Shown piece by piece: positions 32,158-42,222 of a stretch of DNA of 64,000 bases. The first letter of the stretch is position 1. Each line of letters starts with the position of its first letter. The translations under genes were made by a program, and so were the position numbers. Below the pieces are notes generated by a model. The model had not been told where the DNA came from and did not search any database. It saw nothing but the letters and a program-made list of their open reading frames with translations. Source of the DNA: G965213525 sp965213525 (GTDB lineage Bacteria > Actinomycetota > Acidimicrobiia > Acidimicrobiales > Poriferisodalaceae); NCBI GenBank assembly GCA_965213525.1, contig OZ243889.1, positions 1,550,001-1,614,000 on the forward strand. Reading direction: 5' to 3'.

Positions 32158-34098
32158 ATGGCCGACGGCAAGGACGATGTCAGCTCTCGCAAGGGTCGTG
32201 CCGGCCAAGGGTTCCCGCGCTGGTCGATCTGGATCCTGGTCGGGGTCGTGTTGGCCACGATGGCGCTGCCGCCCCTGCTCGGCTCGTCCGGTGACGGCGA
32301 GGACATCGAGTACGGGACGTTCCTCGAGTGGGTGGCCGACGGCCGGGTCGAGTCCATCGTGATCGACAACACCAACGGCGACATCACCGGCGAGACCCGC
32401 GCCGGCGATGGGTTCAGCACCACCGGGCCGCTCGAGCTGACCGAGACCGATCGCGCCCGCCTCGACGACAGCGGCGTCGAGGTCTCCTTCGAGACGCCCC
32501 AGGGCAACTTCTTCACCAACCTCTTGCCCCTGCTGCTGCCCGTGGCGCTGCTCATCGGCTTCTTCTGGTGGATCGCCCGCCGCCAACAGAGCCAGATGGG
32601 CGGCATCATGTCGATCGGGCGCTCCAAGGCCAAGACCTACACGACCGAGCGGCCGGCCACGACCTTCGCTGACGTCGCCGGCTACGAGGGCGTGAAGCGT
32701 GAGGTCACCGAGGTCGTCGACTTCTTGAAGGAGCCCGAGCGCTTCGCCGCCATCGGGGCCCGCATCCCCAAGGGCGTCCTGCTCGTCGGCCCGCCCGGCA
32801 CGGGCAAGACCCTCATCGCCCGAGCCGTCGCCGGTGAGGCCGGTGTGCCGTTCCTGTCGGTCACGGGCTCCGACTTCATGGAGATGTTCGTGGGCGTCGG
32901 CGCCAGTCGCGTCCGCGACCTGTTCCAGAACGCCCGCAAGCTGGGGCGGGCCATCATCTTCGTCGACGAGATCGACTCCATCGGGCGCAAGCGCGGGGCC
33001 GGCCTCGGCGGCGGGCACGACGAGCGCGAGCAGACCCTCAACCAGATGCTGGCCGAGATGGACGGCTTCGAGGCCACCGAGGGCATCGTCATGATGGCCG
33101 CCACGAACCGGCCCGACATCCTCGATCCCGCCTTGTTGCGGCCCGGTCGCTTCGATCGCCAGGTCGTGGTGCCCCTGCCCGAGATGGAGGAGCGGCTGGC
33201 CATCTTGGGCACCCACTGCCGCGACAAGCAGATGGGCGACGACGTCGACCTCGCCACCATCGCCCGTGGCACCCCGGGCATGAGCGGCGCCGACCTCGCC
33301 AACCTCGTCAACGAGGCCGCCCTCTACGCCGTGCGTCGGGGGGCCGATCGCATCGAGAACCTCGACTTCGACCAGGCTCGCGACCGCATCCTCATGGGCC
33401 AGCGGCGCGAATCGGTGGCCATGACCGACGCCGAGAAGGAGGCGACGGCCTACCACGAGGGCGGTCACGCCCTGTTGGCCACGGTCCTGCCGTCGGCCGA
33501 CCCGGTGCACAAGGTGACGATCTTGCCGACCGGGATGGCGCTCGGTGTCACCCAGCAGCTGCCCGAGGAGCGTCACAGCTACCGGCGCGACTACATCGAG
33601 GACACGCTGTCGGTGATGCTCGGCGGGCGCCTCGCCGAGGAGCTGGTGTACGGCGTGCCGTCCACCGGGGCGGCCAACGACCTCGTCCGAGGCACCGAGC
33701 TCACCCGCAAGATGGTCCGCGAGTGGGGCATGAGCGCCAAGATCGGGCCGCTTGCCTGGGGTTCCAACCAGCAGGTCTTCCTCGGCGACGAGCTGATGAG
33801 CTCGCGCGAGTACTCAGAGGACACCGCCCGGGTCATCGACGAAGAGGTCGAACGCATCCTGCGCGAGCAGGAGGATCGGGCCCGTGATCTGTTGATCAGC
33901 CATCGTCGAGGCCTCGATCTGGTCGCCGAGGCGTTGCTGGTCGACGAGACGATCTCGGGGGCCCGGGTGCGAGAGCTCATCGATCAGGGCATCGAGGAGA
34001 CCGCTGCCGCCAACCGCCCGAGCCGCGGCGATCCCGGTGACGACACCGCAGCCGTCGGGCACGCCAGCGACGACGCGTCGGTGAGCGAGCCGCACTGA
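32158..34098 (+). CDS. ftsH: ATP-dependent zinc metalloprotease FtsH
   Basis: A 646-residue membrane-anchored AAA protease that degrades membrane and regulatory proteins. Membrane segments are at about 21-41 and 122-140, with the small periplasmic domain between. Walker A GPPGTGKT is at 211-218, Walker B IIFVDEID at 266-273, and the second region of homology includes ATNRPDILDPALLRPGRFDR. The zinc motif is HEGGH (433-437), with Gly where many enzymes have Ala, and the third ligand aspartate lies in GAANDLVRG. The C-terminal tail is acidic and disordered. Confidence 0.98.
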   Translation: MADGKDDVSSRKGRAGQGFPRWSIWILVGVVLATMALPPLLGSSGDGEDIEYGTFLEWVADGRVESIVIDNTNGDITGETRAGDGFSTTGPLELTETDRARLDDSGVEVSFETPQGNFFTNLLPLLLPVALLIGFFWWIARRQQSQMGGIMSIGRSKAKTYTTERPATTFADVAGYEGVKREVTEVVDFLKEPERFAAIGARIPKGVLLVGPPGTGKTLIARAVAGEAGVPFLSVTGSDFMEMFVGVGASRVRDLFQNARKLGRAIIFVDEIDSIGRKRGAGLGGGHDEREQTLNQMLAEMDGFEATEGIVMMAATNRPDILDPALLRPGRFDRQVVVPLPEMEERLAILGTHCRDKQMGDDVDLATIARGTPGMSGADLANLVNEAALYAVRRGADRIENLDFDQARDRILMGQRRESVAMTDAEKEATAYHEGGHALLATVLPSADPVHKVTILPTGMALGVTQQLPEERHSYRRDYIEDTLSVMLGGRLAEELVYGVPSTGAANDLVRGTELTRKMVREWGMSAKIGPLAWGSNQQVFLGDELMSSREYSEDTARVIDEEVERILREQEDRARDLLISHRRGLDLVAEALLVDETISGARVRELIDQGIEETAAANRPSRGDPGDDTAAVGHASDDASVSEPH

Positions 34099-34102
34099 CA
34101 CC

Positions 34103-34144
34103 GAGACCTTGCGGCGGCCGAGCCCCCAGGGCGCGGCCGGTCTC
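34103..34144 (+). terminator. hairpin between convergent ftsH and thioredoxin-like genes
   Basis: CGGCCG at 34115-34120 pairs with CGGCCG at 34134-34139, and outer GAGACC (34103-34108) pairs with GGTCTC (34139-34144), giving a long interrupted stem just after the ftsH stop. It is symmetrical and could serve both convergent genes. Confidence 0.55.
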
Positions 34145-34184
34145 CGATCCGACGAGGCGCCCGACGCGCCCTTGACACGGACGC

Positions 34185-34637
34185 TCACCGAGCGGCACCG
34201 GCGGGGGTGCCCGGGTCAGCGTCACCGCCGGTGATCTCGGTCACGGTCGACCAGAGCTGACCCGGCTCGACGACGCCCACCCACGAGCGGCGCACCTCCC
34301 CCCCCCGATCCACGAGCAGCGTGGCGGGCACGGCTTCGATCCGATACCGCTCGTGCACCGCCCGGTCGCGCTCCCACGTGACGTCGATCACCGAGATGCT
34401 CTCGGACTCGAGCGGGGCGACGGCACGACGCACCGATGCGCACGCGTCACAGGTCGCTGACGAGAACACGACCAACGCCCACGCGCCCGTCGCCTGGGGC
34501 CAATCGGCGCGATCCACGTGGGTGGCGAGCCGGTGGTTCAGCGAGGGGGCCAGGGCCGGCCGCCGACGGCGATCGACCAGCGCGGCGACGCCGACCGCTG
34601 CCACCAGCACCGCGACGGCCAACAGCCACCGCTCCAT
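34185..34637 (-). CDS. membrane-anchored thioredoxin-like protein
   Basis: A 150-residue protein with an N-terminal membrane anchor (LLAVAVLVAAVGVAALV), then a thioredoxin fold: WALVVFSSATCDACASVR contains the CDAC redox motif, YRIEAVPATLLVD contains the cis-proline, and SWVGVVEPGQLW follows. The anchor predicts a fold outside the membrane, so it may reduce or oxidise exported thiols. It lies 22 bp after the DUF5719 gene on the same strand, the last gene of that operon. Confidence 0.85.
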   Translation of the reverse strand: MERWLLAVAVLVAAVGVAALVDRRRRPALAPSLNHRLATHVDRADWPQATGAWALVVFSSATCDACASVRRAVAPLESESISVIDVTWERDRAVHERYRIEAVPATLLVDRGGEVRRSWVGVVEPGQLWSTVTEITGGDADPGTPAGAAR

Positions 34638-34659
34638 CAGCGACGAACCGACGCCGAGC

Positions 34660-36129
34660 TCACCGCACGTCCACCGGGACCGCCATGGTCCAGGCCGTGC
34701 TCAGCGGCACCGGCCCGGGGCCGCCGGCCCCCACGGCGATCGGCACGTCGGAGATGACCTCGACCGAGGCCCGTTCGATCGACATGGTCGACACGTCGAC
34801 TCGGCGCTCTGATGCCGGGGGGATCTCCTGCTCGGCGACCTGGACCCGTCGGCCGTCGCCGAAGCGGATCACCCTGGCGTCGGCGGCCGTGGCGCCCGGG
34901 TTGTGCATCACGATCGTCGTGGCCCCCTCGGCGGTGTTGGTCGCCAGCGGTGCGATCCACCTTGTCGACAGTGAGGTCGTGCCCGGACCGGCGTCGTCGC
35001 CGCCGGCGATCACGGTGCCGTCGGCGACCTCGACGTCAGCCACCGACCGGGCCGCGAGCTCGGCGACGACGTCGGTGTCGGTGAGGGTGGTGACGACGAG
35101 CGAGTGATCGACGCCGTCGGGGAGGCCGAAGGTGGCCTCGTCGATGGGTACGACGAGGGCGTCGTGGGGGGCGACAGTGCGCTGCTGGGGCAACACGTCG
35201 AGCCCGTCGGCGTGGACCTCGATGTCGATCTCGGCGGGGCGCTCGCTGGGGTTGTGGACGACGAGCTCCTCGACGACGCCCAGCTCGAGACGACCCCCAG
35301 GCAGGTACCAGGTGGGGGCGGCGAGCCGAGCGGCCGGGGCGACCGACAGGCCCCGGCGGCCGTCACTGCCGTCACGGGTGAGCACCCGATCGACGGCGAC
35401 CCGGCCGCTGCGGACCTCCAGACGGGCCGACACCCGCTCACGGCGTCGCACGAGCTCGCCGACGTCCAGGGCCCGGGAGCGCCCGGCGGGCACGACGACC
35501 CCGTCGAGGGCGGCCCCGGCCACCAGCCCCGATTCGGCCTCAGAGACCACCTGGAGGTCGATGACGGCGTCTTCGCTCAGCGGGTCGAACACCACGTGCA
35601 ACAGCTCGGCGTCCGCAGTCGTGGCGCCCGTCGAGACGAACCAGTCGCTCTCGATGCGATCGAGGCACGGTGCGATGTCACGGCCCAGCTCGCTGGTCAG
35701 CTCACGGGCGACGATCACCTGGGCCGAATCGACCTCCACCACCGCGGCGAGCCCGACGTCGTCCCCCAGGTCCTCGGCGGCGAGCTCGACGAGCCCGAGC
35801 GGGGGGACCTCGACCTCGACGGCCTCGGCCGGCAGTGCGGCGCTCACCACGCTCACCTCGGCGATGGCCGGCTCGGCGGCGGGGTTGGACAGCAACAGCG
35901 TGCCCTCCACCGCCGCTCCGGTGATCGTGCCCTCGGCGTCGGTGACCTCTGATGTCCGCAGGGTCGGGCAGAACCACACGGGGGGCGTGCCGGGCCGGCC
36001 GACCACCGGGAGGGCCTCGCCGACGGTGGCCAGACGGGTGGCGGCAGGTCCGTCCTCGGCTGCGTCGACCACGCCGGCGGCCGCCAACCCGGCGCAGATG
36101 AGCGCCACGACGACGATGCGACGGATCAC
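34660..36129 (-). CDS. DUF5719-family secreted protein
   Basis: A 489-residue protein with a signal peptide (IRRIVVVALICAGLAAAG) and otherwise beta-rich sequence made of repeated immunoglobulin-like stretches (TLLLSNPAAEPA, LVVHNPSERPAEI, TIVMHNPGATAADA). Such proteins follow a giant GT2-membrane protein gene in many actinobacteria, as here. The GTG overlaps the GT stop as GTGA. Its role is unknown, probably at the cell envelope together with the GT product. Confidence 0.85.
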   Translation of the reverse strand: MIRRIVVVALICAGLAAAGVVDAAEDGPAATRLATVGEALPVVGRPGTPPVWFCPTLRTSEVTDAEGTITGAAVEGTLLLSNPAAEPAIAEVSVVSAALPAEAVEVEVPPLGLVELAAEDLGDDVGLAAVVEVDSAQVIVARELTSELGRDIAPCLDRIESDWFVSTGATTADAELLHVVFDPLSEDAVIDLQVVSEAESGLVAGAALDGVVVPAGRSRALDVGELVRRRERVSARLEVRSGRVAVDRVLTRDGSDGRRGLSVAPAARLAAPTWYLPGGRLELGVVEELVVHNPSERPAEIDIEVHADGLDVLPQQRTVAPHDALVVPIDEATFGLPDGVDHSLVVTTLTDTDVVAELAARSVADVEVADGTVIAGGDDAGPGTTSLSTRWIAPLATNTAEGATTIVMHNPGATAADARVIRFGDGRRVQVAEQEIPPASERRVDVSTMSIERASVEVISDVPIAVGAGGPGPVPLSTAWTMAVPVDVR

Positions 36130-39100
36130 GTGACCCCGGCGGGGATGGGCTCGTTCGTGGCGTCAGGTCGGGTTCGACGCCGGCGGCGGCGCTCCTCGCG
36201 TCGTCGGCGGCGTCTCGCTCGACGACCAGGAGGTTCGTCGTCGAGCCCGGCCACCGGGTCAGCGGTCTCGATGTCGGCGATGAGCTGTCGCCCGACGGCA
36301 CGACCCTCATCGGTGATGCCGCGCAGCGACCGCCACCAGGTCCACATCCACGCCAGAGCCAGGGCGGCCAGCATCGCCCACCGCCACGGGGGGTCGTCCC
36401 GGGAGATCTCCAGCGTGCCCCCAGCGTCGGCCAACGCCGCCTGGCCCACCCCGAGGGCCGGCGTGGCGCGCAGCGTCGACCCGCTGACGGTCAGGTCGAA
36501 GCGGTCCAGGGGCCGGCGGGACGAGTAGATCTCGGTGCCGGACCCGACCCGGTCCGGTGCGGGCTCGGCGGCCGCGACGGCAGAGGCCACGTCGTCGGCG
36601 TCGTCGAAGGCACCCGCCGGACCGACGGCGTCGACGGGGATCGCCGCGTCGTTGCGGTAGACGACGACCGCCCGGTCGGTGGGCACGCGCCGCAGGTCGA
36701 GCTGCTGGTCGAGGCGGTCCAGGATCCGAGGGTCGACCGGGCGGGGCTGGACCGAGGTGAACGACGGGGCCGGAGCCTCGGCCACCACGACGTGTCCGAT
36801 GCCCGCCGGAGCGAGGCGGCGGCCGACGCGCGAGGTGTCGCCCCTGATCAGCTCGCCGACGGCGTCGAGCACCGGGGCGGTGGCGTCGTCATCGATCGCC
36901 GGCCACTGGTCGATGAGGTCGGGCAGCCCGTCGGTGACGGCCACCTCGACGTCGTCGAGCACCACCTGGCCGGGCAGCGGGAGGGCGTGGGGGTGGCCGA
37001 TCCACAGCACCCGCTCGGCGGGGGGGACCTCGAGGCCGGCGGCGGCACCGTCCTCAGAGGTCGGGCCGGGCGCGGCGATGACGTCGGCGTCGAGGAAGCC
37101 GACCGACTCGTACAGATCCGCGGCCGGGACGTCGACCCTTCCGTCGGGGAGCTCAGCGAACAGGGGCAGGGGCGTGACGGCCAGGGCGATGACACCGATG
37201 GCCACGACGAGCTGGCGCCAGCCCAGACGGGCGGCGGGCACGTCGCGTTCGCGGGTCACGACGGCGGCGGCGGCGGCCACGGGCAGCATCGGTCCGGCCA
37301 GGGCGAGCACCACCGTCGGGTCCGGCGCGGCACCATCCCACCACGTCTGGCCGACCGCCCAGGCCAGGGCCGTCGCCGCACCCAACGTCGCCCACGCTCG
37401 GATCGCCCAGTGCAGCCGCCAGTCCCGACCCACCAGGACGGGCACGGCCGCGACGACCAGCGGTGCCCAGCCGAGCACCCCGCCGAGGGGCCCGACGTCG
37501 GCGCGCACCATGGCCCCGACCCCGTCGGGGCCGTCGAACAGGCCAGCACCGAACAGGTGGTGCAGCGGCGGTGGGGCCTCGACCGCCCCGATGACCCATG
37601 GCAGGTGCAGCGCCGCTGCCCACACCACCGCGACGACGAGCGCGACCAGTCCGACCAGGCTTGCCCGCACCCCGTCACCGGCGAGCACCGATCCGACGAA
37701 CAGCGCCACGCACAGCACCGCAGCGGCGCCGACCGCCACCGGGGCGGTGGCACCGACGACGGCCAGCAACAGGGCCAGGCCGGCGATCTGGGCGGTGCGG
37801 GTCCGCCGGGTGCCCTGGCGACCGAGCCCCGACGCGGTGTCAAAGGGAGCGAAGCCGCCGATGCGGGCCACCCGGGCCAGCACGAAAGGCATGGCGGCCC
37901 AGGTGACGAGCAACGTCCAGGACCCCTGCGCCAGCCCGGCGTAGGGCAGGGGGGAGGCCGCCGCCACGACGAGGGCAGCGATCGACGCGTGGCGAGACCC
38001 GAAGGCGCCGACGAGACGCCATGCGCCGAGCAGGCCGAGCGGGATCGCACCGATGATCACCACCGTCCGCAACGTCGCCGTCGTGAGCGGCACCAGATCG
38101 ACCAGACCGACCAGCCCGGCGGCAAGCGGCGGCTCGATCGCGGTGCCGAGCCACGACGAGCGGAACCCCGAGACGGCGACGCTTCTCAGCTCGCCGCCGC
38201 TCGGCCAGGCGGCCATCTCGTTGATGGCGGGGATGCCGCGGGTCCAGACGTGGCGGGTGGCGGTGGCGACCACGACGAGCACCACCACCCAGGCAACCGC
38301 CGAGCGGCGCCGAGGTCCGGTCGTGATGGATCCGACGAACGACCGGCCCGCATCGCCGAGGGCGGTCATCTTGTCGTCGCGATCGACCCGATCACGCAGG
38401 AACGAACGCATCCGGGCGCTCCCGCTGGCCTGCAACGTCGCCAGGTCCCTGTCGCTCACCTGGCGGGTGCCCTGCACCTGGCGGCGCTTGGCTCGCAGCG
38501 AGCGGGCGCGCCGAAGGTTCCACGTCCAGGCGCCCAGCACGTCTCGGGCGTGGCCCGGACGCCCGTTGACCAGGGCGTAGAGCGCCTCGATGACGCTGAG
38601 CAGCATGGCTGCGGGGGCTAGGGCGACGAGGCGCATCGTCGACGTGGTGGCCAGCAGCGAGCGGAGGCGGTGTCGGTGCTGGAGACGGCGGCGATCGTCG
38701 CCGCGACGCTGCCCGAGGGCTTCGAGGTGGCGGACCCGGGCGTCGGGGGCGACGACGACCCGGGCGCCGGCGAGGTGGGCCCTCCAACAGAGGTCGAGGT
38801 CGTCGCCGAGGTAGTCGATCTCGGCGTCGAAGCCGTCCAGGACGTCGAACAGGTCAGCTCGCACGAGGGTGCAGGCCCCCGGGACCACGACGACGTCGCG
38901 CACCCGGTCGTGCTGCTCCTGGTCCAGCTCGTCTCTCTCCACGAGGGGGGCGACGACGCCCAACCGGTCAGCGGTCGCTCCGACCGCCAGGAGCCGGCCA
39001 GGCTCTTCCCAGCGCACCAGCTTGGGTCCGACGATGCCGGCGTTGCCACGCACCGCCTCGGCGACGAGCAGCGACACGGCGTCGGGGGCCAGGGCGATGT

Positions 39101-39386
39101 CGTCGTGGCAGAACAGGTAGAACGCCGCACCCTCGACGAGCTCGGTGACCTGGTTGGCTGCGGCGCCGAAGCCCTCGTCGCCGTCGAGTCGTCGCAGCAC
39201 CGCCGAGGGCAGGTGGCGGGCCAGCAGGGGCGCCGGGTCGGCGTCGCCGGCGTTGTCGATCACGAGGACCGCCAGGCGGGGGTAGTCCTGGTCCGAGAGG
39301 GAGGTCAGCATCTCGGCGAGCCAGTCGCCGGCGTCACGGGTCACGACGACCGCCACGACGGCCGGCGCGGTGCTGGGCTCGCTCAC
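36126..39386 (-). CDS. GT2 glycosyltransferase fused to a large polytopic membrane region
   Basis: A 1086-residue protein. Residues 1-240 form a GT2 domain: VVAVVVTRDAGDWLAEML, VIDNAGDADP, GFGAAANQ, YLFCHDDIALAPDAV (DxD-like) and YLGDDLDLCWRAHLAG. The rest carries about a dozen membrane segments and a large extracytoplasmic region. It ends in a strongly basic tail (GRRARRRRRREERRRRRR). Actinobacterial relatives precede DUF5719 genes and are linked to cell-wall glycan assembly. The GTG start at 39386 precedes a clear GT2 fold. It is the first gene of a GT2-DUF5719-thioredoxin operon. Confidence 0.9.
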   Translation of the reverse strand: MSEPSTAPAVVAVVVTRDAGDWLAEMLTSLSDQDYPRLAVLVIDNAGDADPAPLLARHLPSAVLRRLDGDEGFGAAANQVTELVEGAAFYLFCHDDIALAPDAVSLLVAEAVRGNAGIVGPKLVRWEEPGRLLAVGATADRLGVVAPLVERDELDQEQHDRVRDVVVVPGACTLVRADLFDVLDGFDAEIDYLGDDLDLCWRAHLAGARVVVAPDARVRHLEALGQRRGDDRRRLQHRHRLRSLLATTSTMRLVALAPAAMLLSVIEALYALVNGRPGHARDVLGAWTWNLRRARSLRAKRRQVQGTRQVSDRDLATLQASGSARMRSFLRDRVDRDDKMTALGDAGRSFVGSITTGPRRRSAVAWVVVLVVVATATRHVWTRGIPAINEMAAWPSGGELRSVAVSGFRSSWLGTAIEPPLAAGLVGLVDLVPLTTATLRTVVIIGAIPLGLLGAWRLVGAFGSRHASIAALVVAAASPLPYAGLAQGSWTLLVTWAAMPFVLARVARIGGFAPFDTASGLGRQGTRRTRTAQIAGLALLLAVVGATAPVAVGAAAVLCVALFVGSVLAGDGVRASLVGLVALVVAVVWAAALHLPWVIGAVEAPPPLHHLFGAGLFDGPDGVGAMVRADVGPLGGVLGWAPLVVAAVPVLVGRDWRLHWAIRAWATLGAATALAWAVGQTWWDGAAPDPTVVLALAGPMLPVAAAAAVVTRERDVPAARLGWRQLVVAIGVIALAVTPLPLFAELPDGRVDVPAADLYESVGFLDADVIAAPGPTSEDGAAAGLEVPPAERVLWIGHPHALPLPGQVVLDDVEVAVTDGLPDLIDQWPAIDDDATAPVLDAVGELIRGDTSRVGRRLAPAGIGHVVVAEAPAPSFTSVQPRPVDPRILDRLDQQLDLRRVPTDRAVVVYRNDAAIPVDAVGPAGAFDDADDVASAVAAAEPAPDRVGSGTEIYSSRRPLDRFDLTVSGSTLRATPALGVGQAALADAGGTLEISRDDPPWRWAMLAALALAWMWTWWRSLRGITDEGRAVGRQLIADIETADPVAGLDDEPPGRRARRRRRREERRRRRRTRPDATNEPIPAGVT

Positions 39387-39518
39387 GGTCTGGCGAGGCT
39401 AGTGGTGGCCTCGACGCCTGGCGGGGCGCCTGGCTCGGGTGTGCCAGGTGGGGCCCCGTGCGAGGTCACCGGTAGCGTGCGGGACGCACAGGCACCGAGG
39501 ACCGGAAGTGATCTGAAC

Positions 39519-39914
39519 GTGGCCGACCGTCCGCCCAGCGACCGATCTCCTGGTGACCGCCCGGCAGGCGGCCGAACTTCCGGCGGTGACCCGAGCGAGC
39601 GGGCCCGCCAGGTGCTGTACGTCTCGGTCGGCGCAGGCCTCCTCGCGTACCAGCGAGCCCAGATCGCCCGACGCCAGGTCGGCGAGCGCCTCGGAGCCGA
39701 CGCCCTCGGCGACCGGGCCCGGGCGGTGGGCCAGGCCGTGGAGTCCCGAGCCCAGGCGGTGGACCGCACCGTCGACCAGCTCGCCGCCCCCCTCGAGGGG
39801 CAGCTGCCCGCCGAGGTGCGAGCCACGCTGCGTCGCTCCCGCACGGGCCTGCGTCGCCTGCGGGGCCGAGCCCTCGGTGGTGACGTCGACGCCGGCACCG
39901 ACACGCCGGGCTGA
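39519..39914 (+). CDS. small hypothetical protein
   Basis: A 131-residue protein. The first 40 residues are rich in Asp, Arg, Pro and Ser and disordered. They are followed by RQVLYVSVGAGLLAYQRAQIA, a weakly hydrophobic helix (given in part as 20 residues or fewer in context), and then a long amphipathic, charged helix region (VGQAVESRAQAVDRTVDQLA). The GTG at 39519 has GGAAG upstream, and the frame is favoured by codon bias. It is divergent from the giant GT2 gene. I recognise no family. Confidence 0.6.
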   Translation: MADRPPSDRSPGDRPAGGRTSGGDPSERARQVLYVSVGAGLLAYQRAQIARRQVGERLGADALGDRARAVGQAVESRAQAVDRTVDQLAAPLEGQLPAEVRATLRRSRTGLRRLRGRALGGDVDAGTDTPG

Positions 39915-40011
39915 CGCCACACCGCCGCCGGGGCCGGGGCCGACGTCCGGCCGTGGTCGACGCCGAAAGGTCGAGCGTGGACCCGCCGAACGGGCCGTCA
40001 CCACCCCGAGA

Positions 40012-42222
40012 TCAGGGCAGGCTGGCGGTCCCGGCGATCGGGCCGCCGAAGCGGCTGCTCGGATGGTCGATCACCGAACCCCGGGTGTAGGACAGCCCGT
40101 CGCTGCGCACGAGCCAGTACCCCTCGCCGTTCATCGGGACGGCCATGCCGATCACCGGGACTGCGACACCATCTGGTGCTGAGCCGTGGTCCTCGGCAGC
40201 CCCGAAAGCGAACACGTCGCCCCCCCTGGTGATGATCCAGTAGCCCTGCCCGCTCGGCAGGGTCGCCATCCCGACGACGGGGTCGTCTCGTTCGCTCCCG
40301 CCGATCGAGCCGTGGAAGCGGGCGTCACCGAAGGCGAAGACGCCCCCGTCGGCGGCCACGAGCCAGTAGCCCCGCCCGGTGGGGGTGGGGGCCATGCCGA
40401 CGACCGGGCTGACCAGCCGCATGTCGCCGGTCGACCCGTGGAAGCCGGCGCGGCCGTAGTTGAAGATCCCGCCGTCCGAGGCGGCGAACCAGTAGCCCTC
40501 ACCCGAGGGGTGCGGCGCCATCGCCACGACCGGTTCGTTCAACGTCAGGCTGCCCGTGCTGCCGTGGAAGCCGGCGCGACCGTAGGAGAAGATGCCGCCG
40601 TCGCGCCCCAGCAACCAGTACCCCCGTCCCGAGGGATGGACGGCCATGCCGACGATCGGCTGGTTCAGTGCGAGCCCGGCGGCGTCGCCGGCGTGGGCGG
40701 CGTCGCCGAAGGCGCCGACAGCTCCATCGGCGCGCACGACCCAGAAGCCCTCGCCCCGGGGTCGAGCCGGCGGATCGGGGGCCGGGTCTGGCTCGGAGGT
40801 GGGCGGGGGGGCGGGCGCGGCACCGCCGAGGAAGTCGGGGAAGCGGTACCAGTCCGAGCGGAGCCCGAACGCCCGGCGGAACGGGTCGTTGGACCAGCTC
40901 CACTCCGAGAGCCCGAACCCGACGTCGACGTTGCCGTCGCTGCCGACGAGGCGGATGCCCTCGACGCGCCCACCCCAGGCGCCCAAGCCGTTGCGATCGG
41001 TGACCTCGATCGATTCGAGGGTGCCGAGAGAGGGCCACCGGGCCTCGATCGCCGCCCGGGGAATCGTCGTGGACCACGTGTGGTTGGGGTTGGCCGAGAC
41101 CGAATCGCCCTCATCGACGACGGCGCCGAAGGGGTTGCCGTCGGCTTGATCAGAGGTCCAACCCCCGGTCGAGGAAGCGAACTCGGTCAAGGCGACGCGG
41201 CCGTCACCGAAGGCCCGTACGTGACCGGCGGTGTCGCGCACCGCTCGCCGGGTGTTCTCCTTGGTCCCGCCGTGGTCGCGGCCGCCGTCGATGGTCGACC
41301 ACGCCCCGGCGTACACCTGGCAGGCCTGGGTGTCACACGTGTCGGTCGCCCACGTCCCGGCCCGGCGCACCCGGGACAGGCGCACGGCGTAGGAGCGGGC
41401 CGCGACGGCCTGGGCCTCGAGCGCAGCTTGGCCGGCGCCCCCGCCGAACGATCCCCACCCCGGCGGCGATTCCCGGGGCACGACCCCCATCAGGTAGGTC
41501 TCAAGGTTGACCCGGTTGCCGACCCAGGTGCTGCGTCCGTCGTCCTTGGACGCCCACAGCGCCCCGCGGTAGGCGGTGCGTCCGAGGGCTACGCCATCGC
41601 GGCTCCACTGGCAGATCTGTGCGAGGTCAGCGGGGTCATCGGAGGCCCCCGCGCCCGGGGTGATCGCGACGTAGCGGTAGCCGGGACCGCTGGCACGGGT
41701 CCCTGCCTGCGAGGAGACCGGCCGGGGCACCGTCCACGGCCCGGCACAACCGGGCCCCGTCTGGACCATGGCTGCAGATCCGTCCCAGGTGATGCGGGTG
41801 TAGGTACCGGCCGCCACGGTCTGATCACCGACCTCGTAGGGGTGGCCGGGGACGACGACGACCTTGCCGTCTCCGGCGGGCCCGTCGTTGGCGCTCAGGT
41901 GCACGGTGATGTCGACGTCGGGAGTCGTGGCGTGGCTGGTGTTGCCGTAGAAGTGATCGAGGATGCGCCCCGAGCTCCAGCCGTCCAGGGCGTAGCCGAG
42001 CGCCCCGTACTGACCCATGCCCCTCCCGTGGCCCCAGCCGCGACCCTCCACCCGGATGGCACCGGGGGCGGCGACCTTGGGCGTCGGCGGGTCGGGGCGG
42101 GCATCGACGGCGAGGGGCGCCACACCGCCCGGCGGTGGTGGGGTGGCCGGCTCGGCGGCGACGGCGGTCGGGGCGACGAGCGCCGCCAGGATCATGGACG
42201 TGAGCAGCCAGCGCGTCCGCAT
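40012..42222 (-). CDS. secreted SpoIID/LytB-domain protein with C-terminal GYWL repeats
   Basis: A 736-residue exported protein. The signal peptide is MRTRWLLTSMILAALVAPTA. The SpoIID domain spans about 55-470, with GRGWGHGRGMGQYGA, NLETYLMGVVPRE, ALEAQAVAARSYAV and TEFASSTGGWTSD. SpoIID proteins are lytic transglycosylases acting on denuded peptidoglycan. After a Pro-rich linker there are five full and one partial repeats of about 42 residues (consensus GYWLVAADGGVFAFGDARFH, then PVVGMA) likely forming a beta-propeller-like wall- or glycan-binding domain. The same repeat occurs in the next gene and in 46805-47527. Confidence 0.9.
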   Translation of the reverse strand: MRTRWLLTSMILAALVAPTAVAAEPATPPPPGGVAPLAVDARPDPPTPKVAAPGAIRVEGRGWGHGRGMGQYGALGYALDGWSSGRILDHFYGNTSHATTPDVDITVHLSANDGPAGDGKVVVVPGHPYEVGDQTVAAGTYTRITWDGSAAMVQTGPGCAGPWTVPRPVSSQAGTRASGPGYRYVAITPGAGASDDPADLAQICQWSRDGVALGRTAYRGALWASKDDGRSTWVGNRVNLETYLMGVVPRESPPGWGSFGGGAGQAALEAQAVAARSYAVRLSRVRRAGTWATDTCDTQACQVYAGAWSTIDGGRDHGGTKENTRRAVRDTAGHVRAFGDGRVALTEFASSTGGWTSDQADGNPFGAVVDEGDSVSANPNHTWSTTIPRAAIEARWPSLGTLESIEVTDRNGLGAWGGRVEGIRLVGSDGNVDVGFGLSEWSWSNDPFRRAFGLRSDWYRFPDFLGGAAPAPPPTSEPDPAPDPPARPRGEGFWVVRADGAVGAFGDAAHAGDAAGLALNQPIVGMAVHPSGRGYWLLGRDGGIFSYGRAGFHGSTGSLTLNEPVVAMAPHPSGEGYWFAASDGGIFNYGRAGFHGSTGDMRLVSPVVGMAPTPTGRGYWLVAADGGVFAFGDARFHGSIGGSERDDPVVGMATLPSGQGYWIITRGGDVFAFGAAEDHGSAPDGVAVPVIGMAVPMNGEGYWLVRSDGLSYTRGSVIDHPSSRFGGPIAGTASLP